A stretch of 64,000 bases of DNA from Casuarina equisetifolia (taxonomy: Eukaryota > Streptophyta > Magnoliopsida > Fagales > Casuarinaceae), in contig CM052357.1 of the NCBI GenBank assembly GCA_028551475.1, forward strand, positions 30,215,745 through 30,279,744, in the 5' to 3' direction. Each line of letters opens with the position of its first letter. The first letter of the stretch is position 1. Below the pieces are notes generated by a model. The model ran no database searches and had not been told where the DNA came from. It saw only the letters and a list, made by a program, of their open reading frames with translations. The translations under genes were made by a program, and so were the position numbers. Shown here in pieces: positions 1 to 11,864 of the stretch.

Positions 1-1340
1 CCAGAACCAGTTTCCATGGTTCCGAATTCAGAGACCCAGACTGTGCTAGAGTGAGTAGGATACGCTCAGTTCCTTTCTCGTATTACAATAATCGGGTGCG
101 AACGGGAAAGCCCGCGCCAAATCTTGTTAACTGGCTGAAAATTATTAAAAGAAATTTACAAAATTCTAAATACTAAAATATTCAATAGGCTGGTAACTTC
201 TAATCAGCCATAACATATATCAATAAAGTGAAAAGAGTATATTGTAAAATTATGCTAACAAATAGATTATTAATAAAGTCTATTTCTTTTCTTGTCATTT
301 ATGAGAGACATGGACACCTCTATATATGAAAAGTATAGTAAATTATTATATATGACAATGTGATGTATATACCAGATTTTGGTATTGATATTTAGTTTTT
401 ATTTGTCATTTATGCATTAGTAATTTGATCTTTTGTCTATTTTTTAAGACAAAAAGAAACTAACACAAGCTTAATTATAAAAAAAATGAAAACAATAGTG
501 AGTGCTATACATGCGTCGTACTTACACAAAGGCTTAGTCACCATGGCCAAATTACACAAGTTTTTTTGTACTTTCTTTTTAGTGGTAAAATGTTAAAAAA
601 TGTTGTTGGTTGTTGAGATAATATTTGTGTTATCTCCAACTACTATCATTTCTTTGGTTTGGGGAAAAAATAAAAAAATATTTTTTAAAAAAATTACACA
701 CATAAAATTGAGAAGATAAACATATCATCCATAATAACCACAAGGGTTTAAAATACCTTTTATGGACAAAATAATATTATTTTTCCCATTAATTATCATA
801 AATATATTATCAATTTAGATTATCCCAATTAACTTTGCCAAAAGAGAGTTTTTGAGACACCACCTTCAAACATGTGGATATCAATCACCTGCCCACTTTG
901 CCATCAACCATTGTCATTAGCTACCCAACACCTAAGTTTCTAGTTCAACTTCCCATTACCCAAAAACCTCTTTTACCTAACAAAATGAAATTCTGACTGA
1001 AGAATAGGTTTTTTCAAATATAATATATCATCATTTATAAATTAATTTTCTATAATTTTACATGTTCAAAATAAAGAATATGTTAAAAATGATGATTATT
1101 CTATATTACTTATACTTCTAATCAATATAATCTTTGTATGTGAATTTTTTATTTAAAAATTTGAAAATAAATATAAAAAATTATTTGAAAAATTTTACAA
1201 GTCCTTTCTTTACTTCTTTGGAAATAATAATGCAAAATATCAACATGCTAATAAATCAATAGGTTTCGATACCACACAAATTTAAGGCCCTTGAACTTAT
1301 GTTTTTGACAAAGTACTGCAAAAAGAAGCCCCAAAAGCAG
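1..1340. other. AT-rich intergenic DNA at left edge
   Basis: No supported gene lies here. Most of it is AT-rich and low in complexity. The first 120 bases are more GC-rich. They hold an E2F-like core GCGCCAAA at 114-121 and, on the minus strand, an ATG at 17-15 that opens a frame running off the left edge. They could be the promoter and start of a divergent gene, but 17 bases cannot identify it. Confidence 0.5.
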
Positions 1341-1352
1341 ACAATATAGGCC

Positions 1353-1372
1353 GGCCCAGCAACACAGGCCCA
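1353..1372. promoter_or_regulatory. Paired site II (GGCCCA) promoter elements upstream of TCP11
   Basis: GGCCCA occurs at 1353-1358 and again at 1367-1372, about 200 bases before the TCP11 start codon. Site II elements (TGGGCC/T and complement) are bound by plant TCP-family transcription factors and are typical of constitutively expressed growth genes. The motif is seen directly; its function here is inferred. Confidence 0.45.
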
Positions 1373-1566
1373 GGAACCGTTAACCGTTCAAAAGGATGAA
1401 ACGGGAAGCTTACAGAAACTTCGAGTCGCTGTCTTAACGTCGTTGCGAAGTTGAAAAGCGAAGGCGCAATAACGTCCAGCTTCACAGAGAATACACGCTC
1501 ACCAAATACGAATTCGCCGATCACTGTGTTGTAGTTCAATTTTGGGGAGGAATTGAAGATCGATTG

Positions 1567-4500
1567 ATGGCTACGGGAGTGGAGGTGACGGAGACTGAGA
1601 GGGTGGTCTCCGGGGTAGCATTGAGCTTTCCGGTGAACGACGATGCGGCGGCGTCTTCCTCGTCTTCCCAGCCTCCGAAGGTTCCTCGGAGGCTCAGACG
1701 GCGTCTTCTCGAGCCGAAAAGCCCTTCCACAGCAGAAGAGATCGACGCCAAGCTCAGAGGCGCAAATCTCCGCCGACAGGTGTGTGTGTGTGTGTGTGTG
1801 TCTCTCTCTCTCTCTCTTTCTTTGTAATTGTTGATCTAGAATTCTGTCTTACTCTCGTTTGTTTCAACTCCAAGTTATGGTTAATGTCTCTTTGTTTGAA
1901 TAGAAACCGGAATAAAAGAGAAAGACTGGAGTTTTAGGTTCAGGCAGTTTTTTTTTTTTTTTGAAGCATTCGAATTATGATAAGTATTTTTTTGGTTGGT
2001 TAGAAGCCAGGAAAACGAAAATAAACGAATTTTAAGCCAAGAAAACTTTTTTTTTCTTGGTTTGAGTTAAGCTGATAGAAAATTTATAAATGGCCGTGCA
2101 GCAATACCATGAGCTTTTGTTGAGTAAGGCACGGCCGAAGTGGAAGAGTCCGCAGCAGTCTTCTTCTCCGCAAGAGGGGGATCTCGGTCAGCAGCTTGAA
2201 GCCAAACTTAATGCTGCTGAGCAGAAGAGGTAACGCCTTTTGAAACGAAAGATGTTGTCCAGGGAAAAAAAAAAAAAGTGTTTTGTTGCAGAAACTGTAG
2301 GAATTATGCTTATTGAATTTTTCGGTTTATTTTTTATGGTCTATTTTGTATTGTTCTTACTTGGGTTATAAGATAGTTGTAATTGGCTTGAATGAAGTTT
2401 GTTGTTTCTTTATGTTGCATATACTGATACTTATGTAATTTAGAGCATTTAATAGCTTTCTGATCTCATGCCATCGGTTGGAGTTTCTAGGCTTGCAACT
2501 TTTTTGGAAGCAGTTTACTTGGATTCAAGAACGTTAATTTTAGCTCCTAACAAGTACTCTTTTGGGGAGAGAGTGCTGGGGTGGATTTAGTGTGAATCTA
2601 GTGATTTGTGACGATTGTCTAACAGCTTGTTGACCCAAATCTGCTGATGTCCACTTTATATTCACCTCCGGGAATCACTCGGCCCTCCTCCATAAATTTG
2701 GCTCTGCTGTCTTTTAAAATCGTGGTCACTACTAAAACAGCATGAATATACCTTGGACTAATTTTCCAAGCCCACTGGCATTCCATTAAAGGAGTAAATG
2801 GATATTATAACAACATGTGAAGAGTGGGACATATAAATATTTACTTTGTTTATATTTTCATGTCCAAAATGAAAGAGAGGAATGGTATTTAAACGAGGTG
2901 AAACACAACACCAAATCATCTGCAATCGAAAAGAATATACACAATCAGCCAAGCAAAGCAAAGCAAGGGATAGTTACTAATGATATACAGGGGAACTCAA
3001 ACTAAGGGAATTGTGATTATTATTATTTGAAGTTAAATTTTGCAATAGTATCTGAAGAGGATTCTAGAAAAAAGCTAAGGTTAAATGAAGCTGGAGGTTA
3101 CTAAGAAAAAGAGATGGCAAAAATATTATAAACTACTTTTTGACGGGACTTTACAAGATGGCTTAATATGACAATGATCCTTCAGTCCTGGGAAATTACC
3201 CATAAATATTTGTAATTTCCTACTGAAGTCTTGCCTTTTACCATTTTTGTTGATTGTATCGTTGAAATTATCCAATCTCTAAAATTCATAGTACATACAT
3301 GTCTTCCCATGAACCTGGCTTTCCACTTGAAAGGCTGGGCCCTTGCTTTAGAATTGAATGATTTTGTGTATATGAGTAACTCACTTGAATGAATGTCTAG
3401 TAATAGTTATTTACCTTTGTTGTTGATCATTTGATGTGGGAAGAGAGCTTAGCCTTGCATTGGTGCCTTAAAAAGTGTTTTATAAAAGTCTATCATGCAT
3501 CAATGTGAATAAGGTCTGTGTTTCATAAACTTAGCTCCCACTTGCGTGTTTATACCAACAGGTTAAGCATTCTTGCCAAGGCTCAGATGAGCTTAGCTAG
3601 ACGGGATGAGCTGAGGCAAGCAGCTAAAACTGGAACAGAGATGCGCTTTGAGAAGGAACGTCATGAGCATGGCATGAAAGTGGAATTGCGGGTTCAGCAA
3701 GCAGAGGCAAATCGGGTGCTTCTCCTTAAAGCTTCTCAACAACAGAGGATGGCTAAGAGAGAGCGAGCAGCTCAATCATTGAGGCAAAAAATGATTCAGG
3801 ATAGCAAGTATAAGGAATGTGTGCGTACTGCAATCCTTAGAAAACGAGCTGCTGCTGAGACAAAACGGCTTGGATTGTTGGAGGCAGAAAAGAGGAAGGC
3901 TCATGCTATGGTATTGAAAGTACAGCAAGTAGCCAAGTCTCTCTACACAAAAAGGGAGTTCGAGAGAGTAAGAATGAAGGACCAATTAGAAGACCGGCTC
4001 CAAAGGGTAAGCTGGTGTTTGAACTAAATTGCATTATTTGTTTAAGTAAATATGTCTTATTGTTCCTTTATCAAGTGTAATTTAATGATCTTTAGGCTAA
4101 GAAACAAAGGGCAGAATATTTGAGGCAGCGAAGAAGTCCTCGTGATCCTGTGCATCTCATTCCAGCAACAAAGTATGACCATGAGCAGTATTTGTCAAGA
4201 AAGTTAGCAAGGTGAATATCTTGCTCTTACCTTTTTTTTCTAATATCTTGCTGCAACTTCTTCGCAATTAGATTTGGCTGTTCACAACAAAATAATTTAA
4301 TGATCATAATCTTAAGTTCATTAAGATCTAGAATTATAGTTCTTTTCACCCCCTTCTTAATAAATTAATAATTGCGGGGAATCTCTTTCGTTGATTTGTT
4401 GGATCTTTCCAAGTTTGGCTATTAGCTCTTTATGCTTACTTTTACATATTTGCTGCTTCCGTATAGTAATAACCCTGTATCCTTTGCCTGGTTTATAAAA

Positions 4501-7500
4501 CAGTACTATTTTTGAGGAAGCAGCTTCATTCCATTCTAGGCTATTTAACTAAATTCTTAGATGAGTTATCATTTTATGAGTAAGTGTCAGTTGCACAATT
4601 TTATTGCTAAAATGAAATGCCTTTTATCATTCAGACATATTTTCGTGCATGTGTTCAAAATCCTACAAAAAGAGTCAGGGAGAAGAAAAAAGCAAAATCA
4701 TTATTGTTCTTATCCACTAGGAATAAAGTGGTCTCATTAAGAACAATTTTTTTTTTTTAAGTAATGATGTTTCTCATCAAAAGTCCCAACATTCTTTCCC
4801 TATAATTCTCCATGTCCAGCATGAAGGTGTAACTAAAGATAATAGTTATGATCCCCTTTGATCTCAACTCTCTAACATGACAAAAACTCCTTCATCAGAC
4901 TAGGTACAACCCAAGAAACGTCATGACAAAGTGTGGTACTAAGCGACCTAGCAATATCACCATGTCGGAGCTCATCTGTCCCCATATTCTTTTTTCTGGT
5001 TGGCTCATAAAAGATTAATCAAAGATGAGAAATTGCTACTGGATAAACATAAACAGAACACCAAATAGGATCTACAAATTAATAAAAAGACCAACTTCTT
5101 TTGTATTGCTACAGCTTTTAGAATTGTAATTTTCTGCAAGTTCATTTGATTTAACTCCTATTTAGGACCCACTGCAAAGCCATCCTACTAAGTTAAGGTT
5201 TGTGGGTAATTAACATGACCAACCTTGAAATAAAACCTTATTGCTGTGTAGTCCATTTACTTAAGCTCTCAACTATGATGGATTTAAAAGAACCGATTAT
5301 CTAAATTTTAATTTATCCTGTGCTATCTCCCTTGTTCCCCATTTTCCTTATGCATTTGTTCCTTTTTCTTATGTGATATATGTACTGTGTTGCATCTTCA
5401 GGTGCTGGGGACAGTTTGTAAGGTTAAAGAAAACTACTTTTGACCTGGCGAAAGCATTTATGTCCTTTGAGATCAGTGAGAAATCGGTCAAATCAATGCC
5501 ATTTGAGCAGCTTGCTATTCAAATTGAGTCAGCATCAACAATTCAAGCTCTGAAAGCTTTACTTGACCGCTTAGAGAGTCGTTACAAGATCTCAAGGGCA
5601 GCTAGGAGCTACCTATCTAGTCTGGAGAACATTGATCACCTTCTTAAGCGTATTGCTTCTCCAGTTAGAAAGGGAAATTCCAGTATCAAGAAAAAAGGGG
5701 CAAAGACTTCTAATTCTAGTAAAGTGGCTCAAAGTCCAGTCAAGTTATCTAGGTATCCAGTGAGGGTTGTGCTCTGTGCTTATATGATCTTGGGATACCC
5801 AGACACAGTTTACAGTGGGAAGGGTGAGCATGAGGTTGCTCTTGCTGAGTCTGCAGCCAAGTTCATTCGTGATTTTGAGCTTTTGATCAGGATCATATTG
5901 GAGGGTCCTACACAAAATGCTGAAGAGAAAACAGCTATTCCTGGTCGAATCACTTTCAGATCACAGTTGGAAGCTTTTGATAAAGCATGGTGCTCTTACC
6001 TGTATCACTTTGTTGTATGGAAAGTTAAGGATGCTAAGTCACTTGAGGAGGAGTTGGTGAGAGCCTCTTGCCAATTGGAGCTCTCTAAGATGCAAACTTG
6101 CAAGCTGACTCTGGAAGGAAATAATGGTGGTCGTTCTCATGATATAAATTTTATCCAGAAACAGGTATTATCTCTCTTTGGTTGTTAATTATTTAGCACT
6201 TTGATTAGTCATCTTCTTATATTAGCTCCTGTAATTACATGAAAGCGTCTTGGTGACAATAGGTTGCAGAAGACCTGGAGCTACTTAGGGCAAAAGTGCA
6301 GCACTTAAGTGGTAAGGCTGGGCTTCAACGTCTGGATTGTGCTCTCTCTGAAACACGTTCTAGATTCTTGGAAGCCAAGGACTCTGGGAGTTCACCTGCA
6401 TCCCCATTTCCACGTTCATCATCTTCATGTCCACCTAAATCACAAGATGACTTTATGGTTTCTGCCTCTGGTGAAATGGACAGCCTGGCTAAGGGCTGCG
6501 AAAGCTCAGGGTCCATTGTTCACTCCTTGTCTGAGAGAGATGATTCTTCATCAAGCAAAGCTGTTGGGTCCTCTGACAATTATAAGGGTTCTGCTCATGG
6601 CCATCCAACCACTGATGCATTGGTTGGTGAGAATGAACTGCTTGTGAATGAATTTGTCTATGAACATCACCATGGCTTCACAGATAGCTTGATCATAAGT
6701 GATGAAGACAAGAATAGTCTTAATGTTGGTGCCTCAATCTATTGAATGCTTTTTCTAGTGATGTTCCAGCTTCACTATGGCAATTGAATCCTACCTTAAC
6801 TTAATTACTTTGCAGGCAAAAGTGAGAGAGACAATGGAAAAGGCTTTCTGGGATGGAGTTATGGAATCCTTGAAACAAGAAGAGCCTGACATGAGCTGGG
6901 TTCTTAAGCTAATGAAGGAAGTCAGGGATGAACTCTGTGAGATATCTCCTCAAAGTTGGAAACAAGAGATTGTTGAAACTATTGATATTGACAGTCTCCC
7001 GAAGGTAGCTCAGTCTCTCCTGTGCCATTTTAGTGTATAATGTGTAACTTAACAACCTTCACATCATAAACTCCTTTCTTGGTAGGTGCTGAAGTCAGAC
7101 AATCTAGACATGGATTATTTTGGGAGGATCCTAGAGTTTGCATTACTCACTTTGCAGAAACTTTCTGCCCCAGCTAATGATGATCAGATGAAAACAAATC
7201 ACCAAAAGTTACTGAAAAAACTAGAAGAGATTTCTCAAGTTGAAGAAAAATCAAGGGCCTCATTTTCCCTTTTATTGATTAAGGGTCTGCGCTTTGTTCT
7301 ACAGCAGATACAGGTACCAGTTTCTACTGTATTTTATGCTTCTTACGTTTTAAATAACAGTATTTGCCAATTTCTTACCAGTTGGAAAATACCTGCTTCT
7401 TCCATGCTGGAACTTGGACCAATTTGTGCATGCCATTGTTCAAATATCGATCTGTGCAATTTTGGGTCTGGATCACCTTAGTGCTTTGTACTCTGGAACT

Positions 7501-10500
7501 CTGTACCTCGGTTTTGTTGAGAATGTAACATTTGGTGAAATGCCTAGATTGATAGTACTCTTAATCTCCAGAATGTTGAGATTGAACTAAGGACTGGGTC
7601 TTCTAGGTAAATGCTCTAGTAAAGAAGAGTTGTCCAAAGAAGGATGCTTTACTTTACTAAAATTATATTTTGTATTTGCTCTACTAATGTGTGCAAACTT
7701 ATCTTGAATTTAAGAGAAGCAAAGATAACCCCAGCACATGATGTATGAAGAGAGAATCTTTAATGAACATTCTGCCATTGATGGGACTAGTTGGAAAACC
7801 TGTAAAGAGACTTTCTATGGCTTCAAGCGGAGTACTTAAATTCCATCTGGTGAGGTTGAAATCAGTCGCCGATGATGCTTTTGAAGATTCAGTAATAGAG
7901 GATATTTTAGATAAATGGCTGTGAAGCTCTGGGAAAAGAAAGAATAGGTTGTGGATGGAGGTACGTGGTAGAGAGAGTTTGTGTCTGGCAGAGAGTGTTG
8001 GAAAAGAAGTATGAGTTTTGAACTATTTTCTTAAAGATAAGTGATGATGGTGTGCATTTTAGGTACGATGTCTGATGAGAGCAGTAAGGGTTTTCCATCA
8101 AGTATAATTTAGGAAAAAGAGCTTTCGGTTGCCAGCTTTATGGGAATGGCACCAAGACAGGTTTTCGGCTACAAGGGTCCTTACCCCAAAACTAAACAAA
8201 GTTCGTGTCATTGGATGTCATCAGTTTCTTTGAAAATCTTGTTTCTTTTCCTTGGAACATTTTTTGTAGAATTTTAGATCCTTGCCGTCCCCAATGGGAT
8301 TAAGGGGATCTGGATTAGGTATTGTGTTTGTGATCGCCCTCTGGAAACTCATTTCTAAAGTGGAAAAAATATGGATTTGAAGGAGGGGGAATCTCAAAAC
8401 ATTGAGTAGCTTGGTCAGTTAAAAACAGAATTAAACATGTATTGGAAGAAGACAAAGAAGATGCAGCTTATCAAAACTTAGTGGTCAACAAAGGTAATAG
8501 GACGTATTTGCTGTTTTTCTCTCTATTTTCTGTAGTGAGACCAGATATAACAATAGAAGTAGCAGGAGATGATAAAGGATACATGCATCAAAGAGGTGCA
8601 TCCCCAGCTGAAATTCTTGTCAAGAGTGACTGTGACACAACTTTGAAGGACTAGCTCTATGGTTATCCACCCACAAGGGTTGGAGATCTTTTCTACCATC
8701 TAGAAGAAATGATTTGTTCTGCTTCCTCTTTACATGTTTCTAGTTTACAATCATCTGTAATTTGTTGTGTACTATAGTCATAAGGTCCTTTCTTCCTAAC
8801 AGTTCAGTTGATTCCATGTGATGCATCTACATAGAAGCTTCTTAGTGTAAAATTCCACGGGTTCCTACCTATAATTTTTCCTCTGGACTGTAACATAACC
8901 AACCAGAGTCTCATTGACAAATTAGGCCCATTAATTCCACTCCTTTTCTGAGGAATAAAGTTAGTATCATGAAGTCACAGAGTATTGGAGTTCTAGAGAT
9001 GAGATCCTTAAGTGAAGCTAATTGCATTACAGGCGGTATTTATAAACTTCTGAGATGATGCTCAGTGAGAAAAAGTCGTAAATGGGAAAGTAAGGAGTCA
9101 ATCCAAGCAACATCCCGACGAACCAGATCATCCAAAGTTGGCATAATTGGTACACTGTCAGTTGTGGCAGAAAACTTAGATGAGTTATCAGTTAACTGGA
9201 ATCTTCTACTTGCCATTTGCAGTATGAAGTTGAAAGATAAATGAAATCACAAGAGAGATTCCCACCTATTATAATTAAATATTGTGATATTTTTCCTCCC
9301 ACAGTATTCTTTCTTGTTTTTTTTTTTTTTTTTGACTTAGTATTAAATTTTCGTTTTGTACTTATTGGTTGGCAATTGATTGTACTGTTTAGTATCTGTT
9401 TTCTCTGGGCTTAGTTTCATGCCCTTCTTTATCACTGTTCCACAAAATGATAAGTGCCCCTTCTCTAAATTCCTGTGCAATTGAATTGTGATGCAGACTC
9501 TTAAGAGGGAGATTAGCAAAGCCCGCATAAGAATGATGCAACCACTTATTAAGGGGCCAGCTGGTTTGGAGTACCTAAAAAATGCTTTTGCCAACCGATA
9601 TGGATCTCCTGTTGATGCCCTTACTTCACTACCAATTGCCAAGCAATGGCTATCATCAGTGCAGGCATTTGCAGAGCAAGAGTGGGATGAACACAAAGAT
9701 GCTCACTGTGATATGCCAGGCAATGTGAGATTCCCTGAAGGACTTCCACCTACAACCCTCCGAACTGGAGCCAGTATAAGTGCATCACCAAAAATGGGCT
9801 CTCCTACCTTCTCGACAGCAGGTTTGGTTCACAACTCAACTATGGATAGTCAACAGGCCAGTAACCCTGGTTGGCTACTGGCCACCCAGACACTCCATAC
9901 CATTGCTTTAACCTGTATTGATTCATTATATTTTGGATTTATAAAACCTTGTCCAGGTAAAGAACAGCCAGAATGCAAGGGAGAAAGGGTTGATTTGTTG
10001 CTTAGGCTTGGTTTATTAAAGCTAGTAAGTGAGGTTGAGGGGCTGGCCCTGGAAACTCTCCCTGAAACACTCAAGCTCAATTTGTCCCGGCTAAGGTCCG
10101 TTCAGTCTCAACTTCAGAAGATCATTGTCATTTCTACGAGGTAGGTGAATATTTGAACCAGCATCCCCATATTATTTCCTTTTGATATATGAATCTATTA
10201 ACTGAATTTTTTACCCATGTTGGCAGCATGTTGGTTCTCCGCCAGACGCTTCTGAGTGAAAACTCGGTGACCAGTCCTTCAGAGATGGATAACATATTAT
10301 CCACATGTTTCAAGCAGCTCTCGGATCTCCTGGACGGTGTTGAAGATGTAGGCATGACAGAGATCGTCGACACAATCAGCGGACTTCCTGCGGGCAGCGA
10401 CCATGGTTTGGACGCCGGAAAACTTGAAGCGACGAAGCAGGTTATGGCAAACACGTTGGCAAAGAGCTTGCAAGCCGGGGATCCTGTGTTTGCTCGGGTG

Positions 10501-10710
10501 TCCCGCACCGTCTATCTGGCTGCAAGAGGGGCTGTCCTTGGTGGAAATGGGATGAAGGGAAAGCATTTGGTGGAGGCAGCTCTCCGCCGGATTGGAGCAG
10601 CTCATCTTACAGATAAGGTAATGGAAGTGGCTGAAGTAGTGATTGTGGTGGCAGTTATGTCCGGTAACGTTCACGGGGCGTGGTACGAGGAGCTGCTTAA
10701 GAGCCTCTAA
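1567..10710 (+). CDS. T-complex protein 11 family protein (plant TCP11-like)
   Basis: Ten coding exons: 1567-1779, 2102-2229, 3562-4006, 4096-4211, 5402-6164, 6263-6724, 6816-7004, 7086-7313, 9497-10140 and 10227-10710. Together they give 1223 residues, close to the usual plant size. The N-terminus is Arg/Ser-rich. Residues about 75-300 are charged, Gln/Glu/Arg-rich and probably coiled coil (ends of exon 3: LSILAKAQ and EDRLQR). The Tcp11 domain fills the C-terminal half, with the conserved stretches TMEKAFWDG and [10 protein letters not shown]. The start is the first ATG. The first donor lies inside a GT microsatellite. The exon 6/7 junction is uncertain: 6724/6816 uses a good acceptor but a poor donor (gttggt), and 6728/6823 also keeps frame. 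Animal TCP11 acts in sperm cAMP signalling; the plant role is not well established. Recognition as TCP11 is firm. Confidence 0.9.
1780..1820 (+). repeat. (GT)n(CT)n compound microsatellite at a splice donor
   Basis: A run of GT dinucleotides begins exactly at the first base of TCP11 intron 1 and passes into CT repeats by about 1801. The exon ends in CAG, so the first GT unit is the splice donor. Such tracts vary in length between individuals. Confidence 0.9.
7314..9496 (+). other. Long TCP11 intron 8 (2.2 kb)
   Basis: This is the largest intron of the gene; the others are 81 to 1332 bases. It contains a short open stretch at 8442-8654 and other broken reading frames between 7700 and 9250 that I do not recognise. 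They may be decayed retroelement sequence, but no reverse transcriptase, gag or LTR motif is visible. Both flanking splice sites keep the frame. Confidence 0.5.
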
Positions 10711-11864
10711 ATACTTATTTATAAAAGCAGATTTCATTGTTTTCTGCATTAAATTGGGACAAATGATATTGTGGTATATATATTTCGTGTAAATAAATCA
10801 TGTGTAGTTATTCTTCCACTCAGTATCAGTTGTGTAATAGATGGTTAACAGTACCATTGGAAATTTGAATAAATGGCTTGTGAATCAGATAAAGTGCGTT
10901 TTGTTTTGTTAGTGTTTTTCCGGTTCAAGTTTGGTTTACTTGAACTTGATTTACCGATACTATTAGCACAGCCAAAAGGAATACGAAAGAGGTGAAGATA
11001 GGAAATAAAAGAATTGATAGAAGGTCTAAAGAGGTACAGATCTGTCAGGGATTCAAATTCGAATCAGTCCATAATCCACAAATCAAATCTCATAGGCATA
11101 AAAAAGGAGTGCAAAAGTGGACTGCCATTTGACTTACTTAAGAGTAAGTATTGTCCGAAATTTGACACCCAGATGGGTAAATTTGAGTGCGTAAAAAAGG
11201 AGTGCCGAAAGTAAGTCTCAAGACCTCTTTTCCCACTAGTGATATCACTGGACGACTAGAAAATGACAAATTTGTCATCGGATTGCCAACTCATCATAGG
11301 GATTTAGAGTTCGAATCCTGCTCTTAATCTGCAGGCCGGCCCTAGAAATAAAACTCAGATTCTTGTTAATGCATTCACTTATGGAATCCACCGGAATTAG
11401 ATTCCACAGAGAGAAACCACAAATTCCGGTAAACGTGGGGGAATCACTCAAGTTTATTTTTCTGATGCCTTTGCTACTCATAGGATCAAAACAAATGATT
11501 GGTATGCGAGTACCGTAGAGATGTCCAGACATGATATTATATGGAAAAATTATCGCAGTTTTACAAAAAACTTGCACAAAAGAATGATTTTTTATCCTAA
11601 TGAAAAGAAAAAAATATTGATGTTTGATTACAAGAACTTTGACCTATTCAAATTGGAGAGAGAAACTGCAAAGGGAGGAAAAGCAAAAGGTTATTTCCTA
11701 TTCACAAATCAAAAGTACCCACAAAGCAAAACCCGTCTACGTCAAGTGAACATCACACAAAAAGGAAGAGAGAAGCAAAACCAACATTCTTGCCCTCTCT
11801 GGAGAATTTCAGATCACCTTTTCCTCACCTTTGCTCTCTCCCCCGTCATGAATGTAGGACAGCT
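10711..11864. other. Convergent intergenic gap between TCP11 and RING gene
   Basis: The 3' flanks of two convergent genes. AATAAA-like signals follow the TCP11 stop (aataaa near 10792). A tRNA-box-B-like core GTTCGAATCC lies at 11309-11318, but without a convincing box A. No gene is seen. Confidence 0.5.

Noticed and set aside
8442..8654. 70-codon open frame in TCP11 intron 8
   Set aside because: Not conserved TCP11 sequence; including it is unnecessary because the flanking exons already join in phase.
11289..11325. Box-B-like GTTCGAATCC suggesting a tRNA or SINE
   Set aside because: No box A at the right distance and no tRNA fold.
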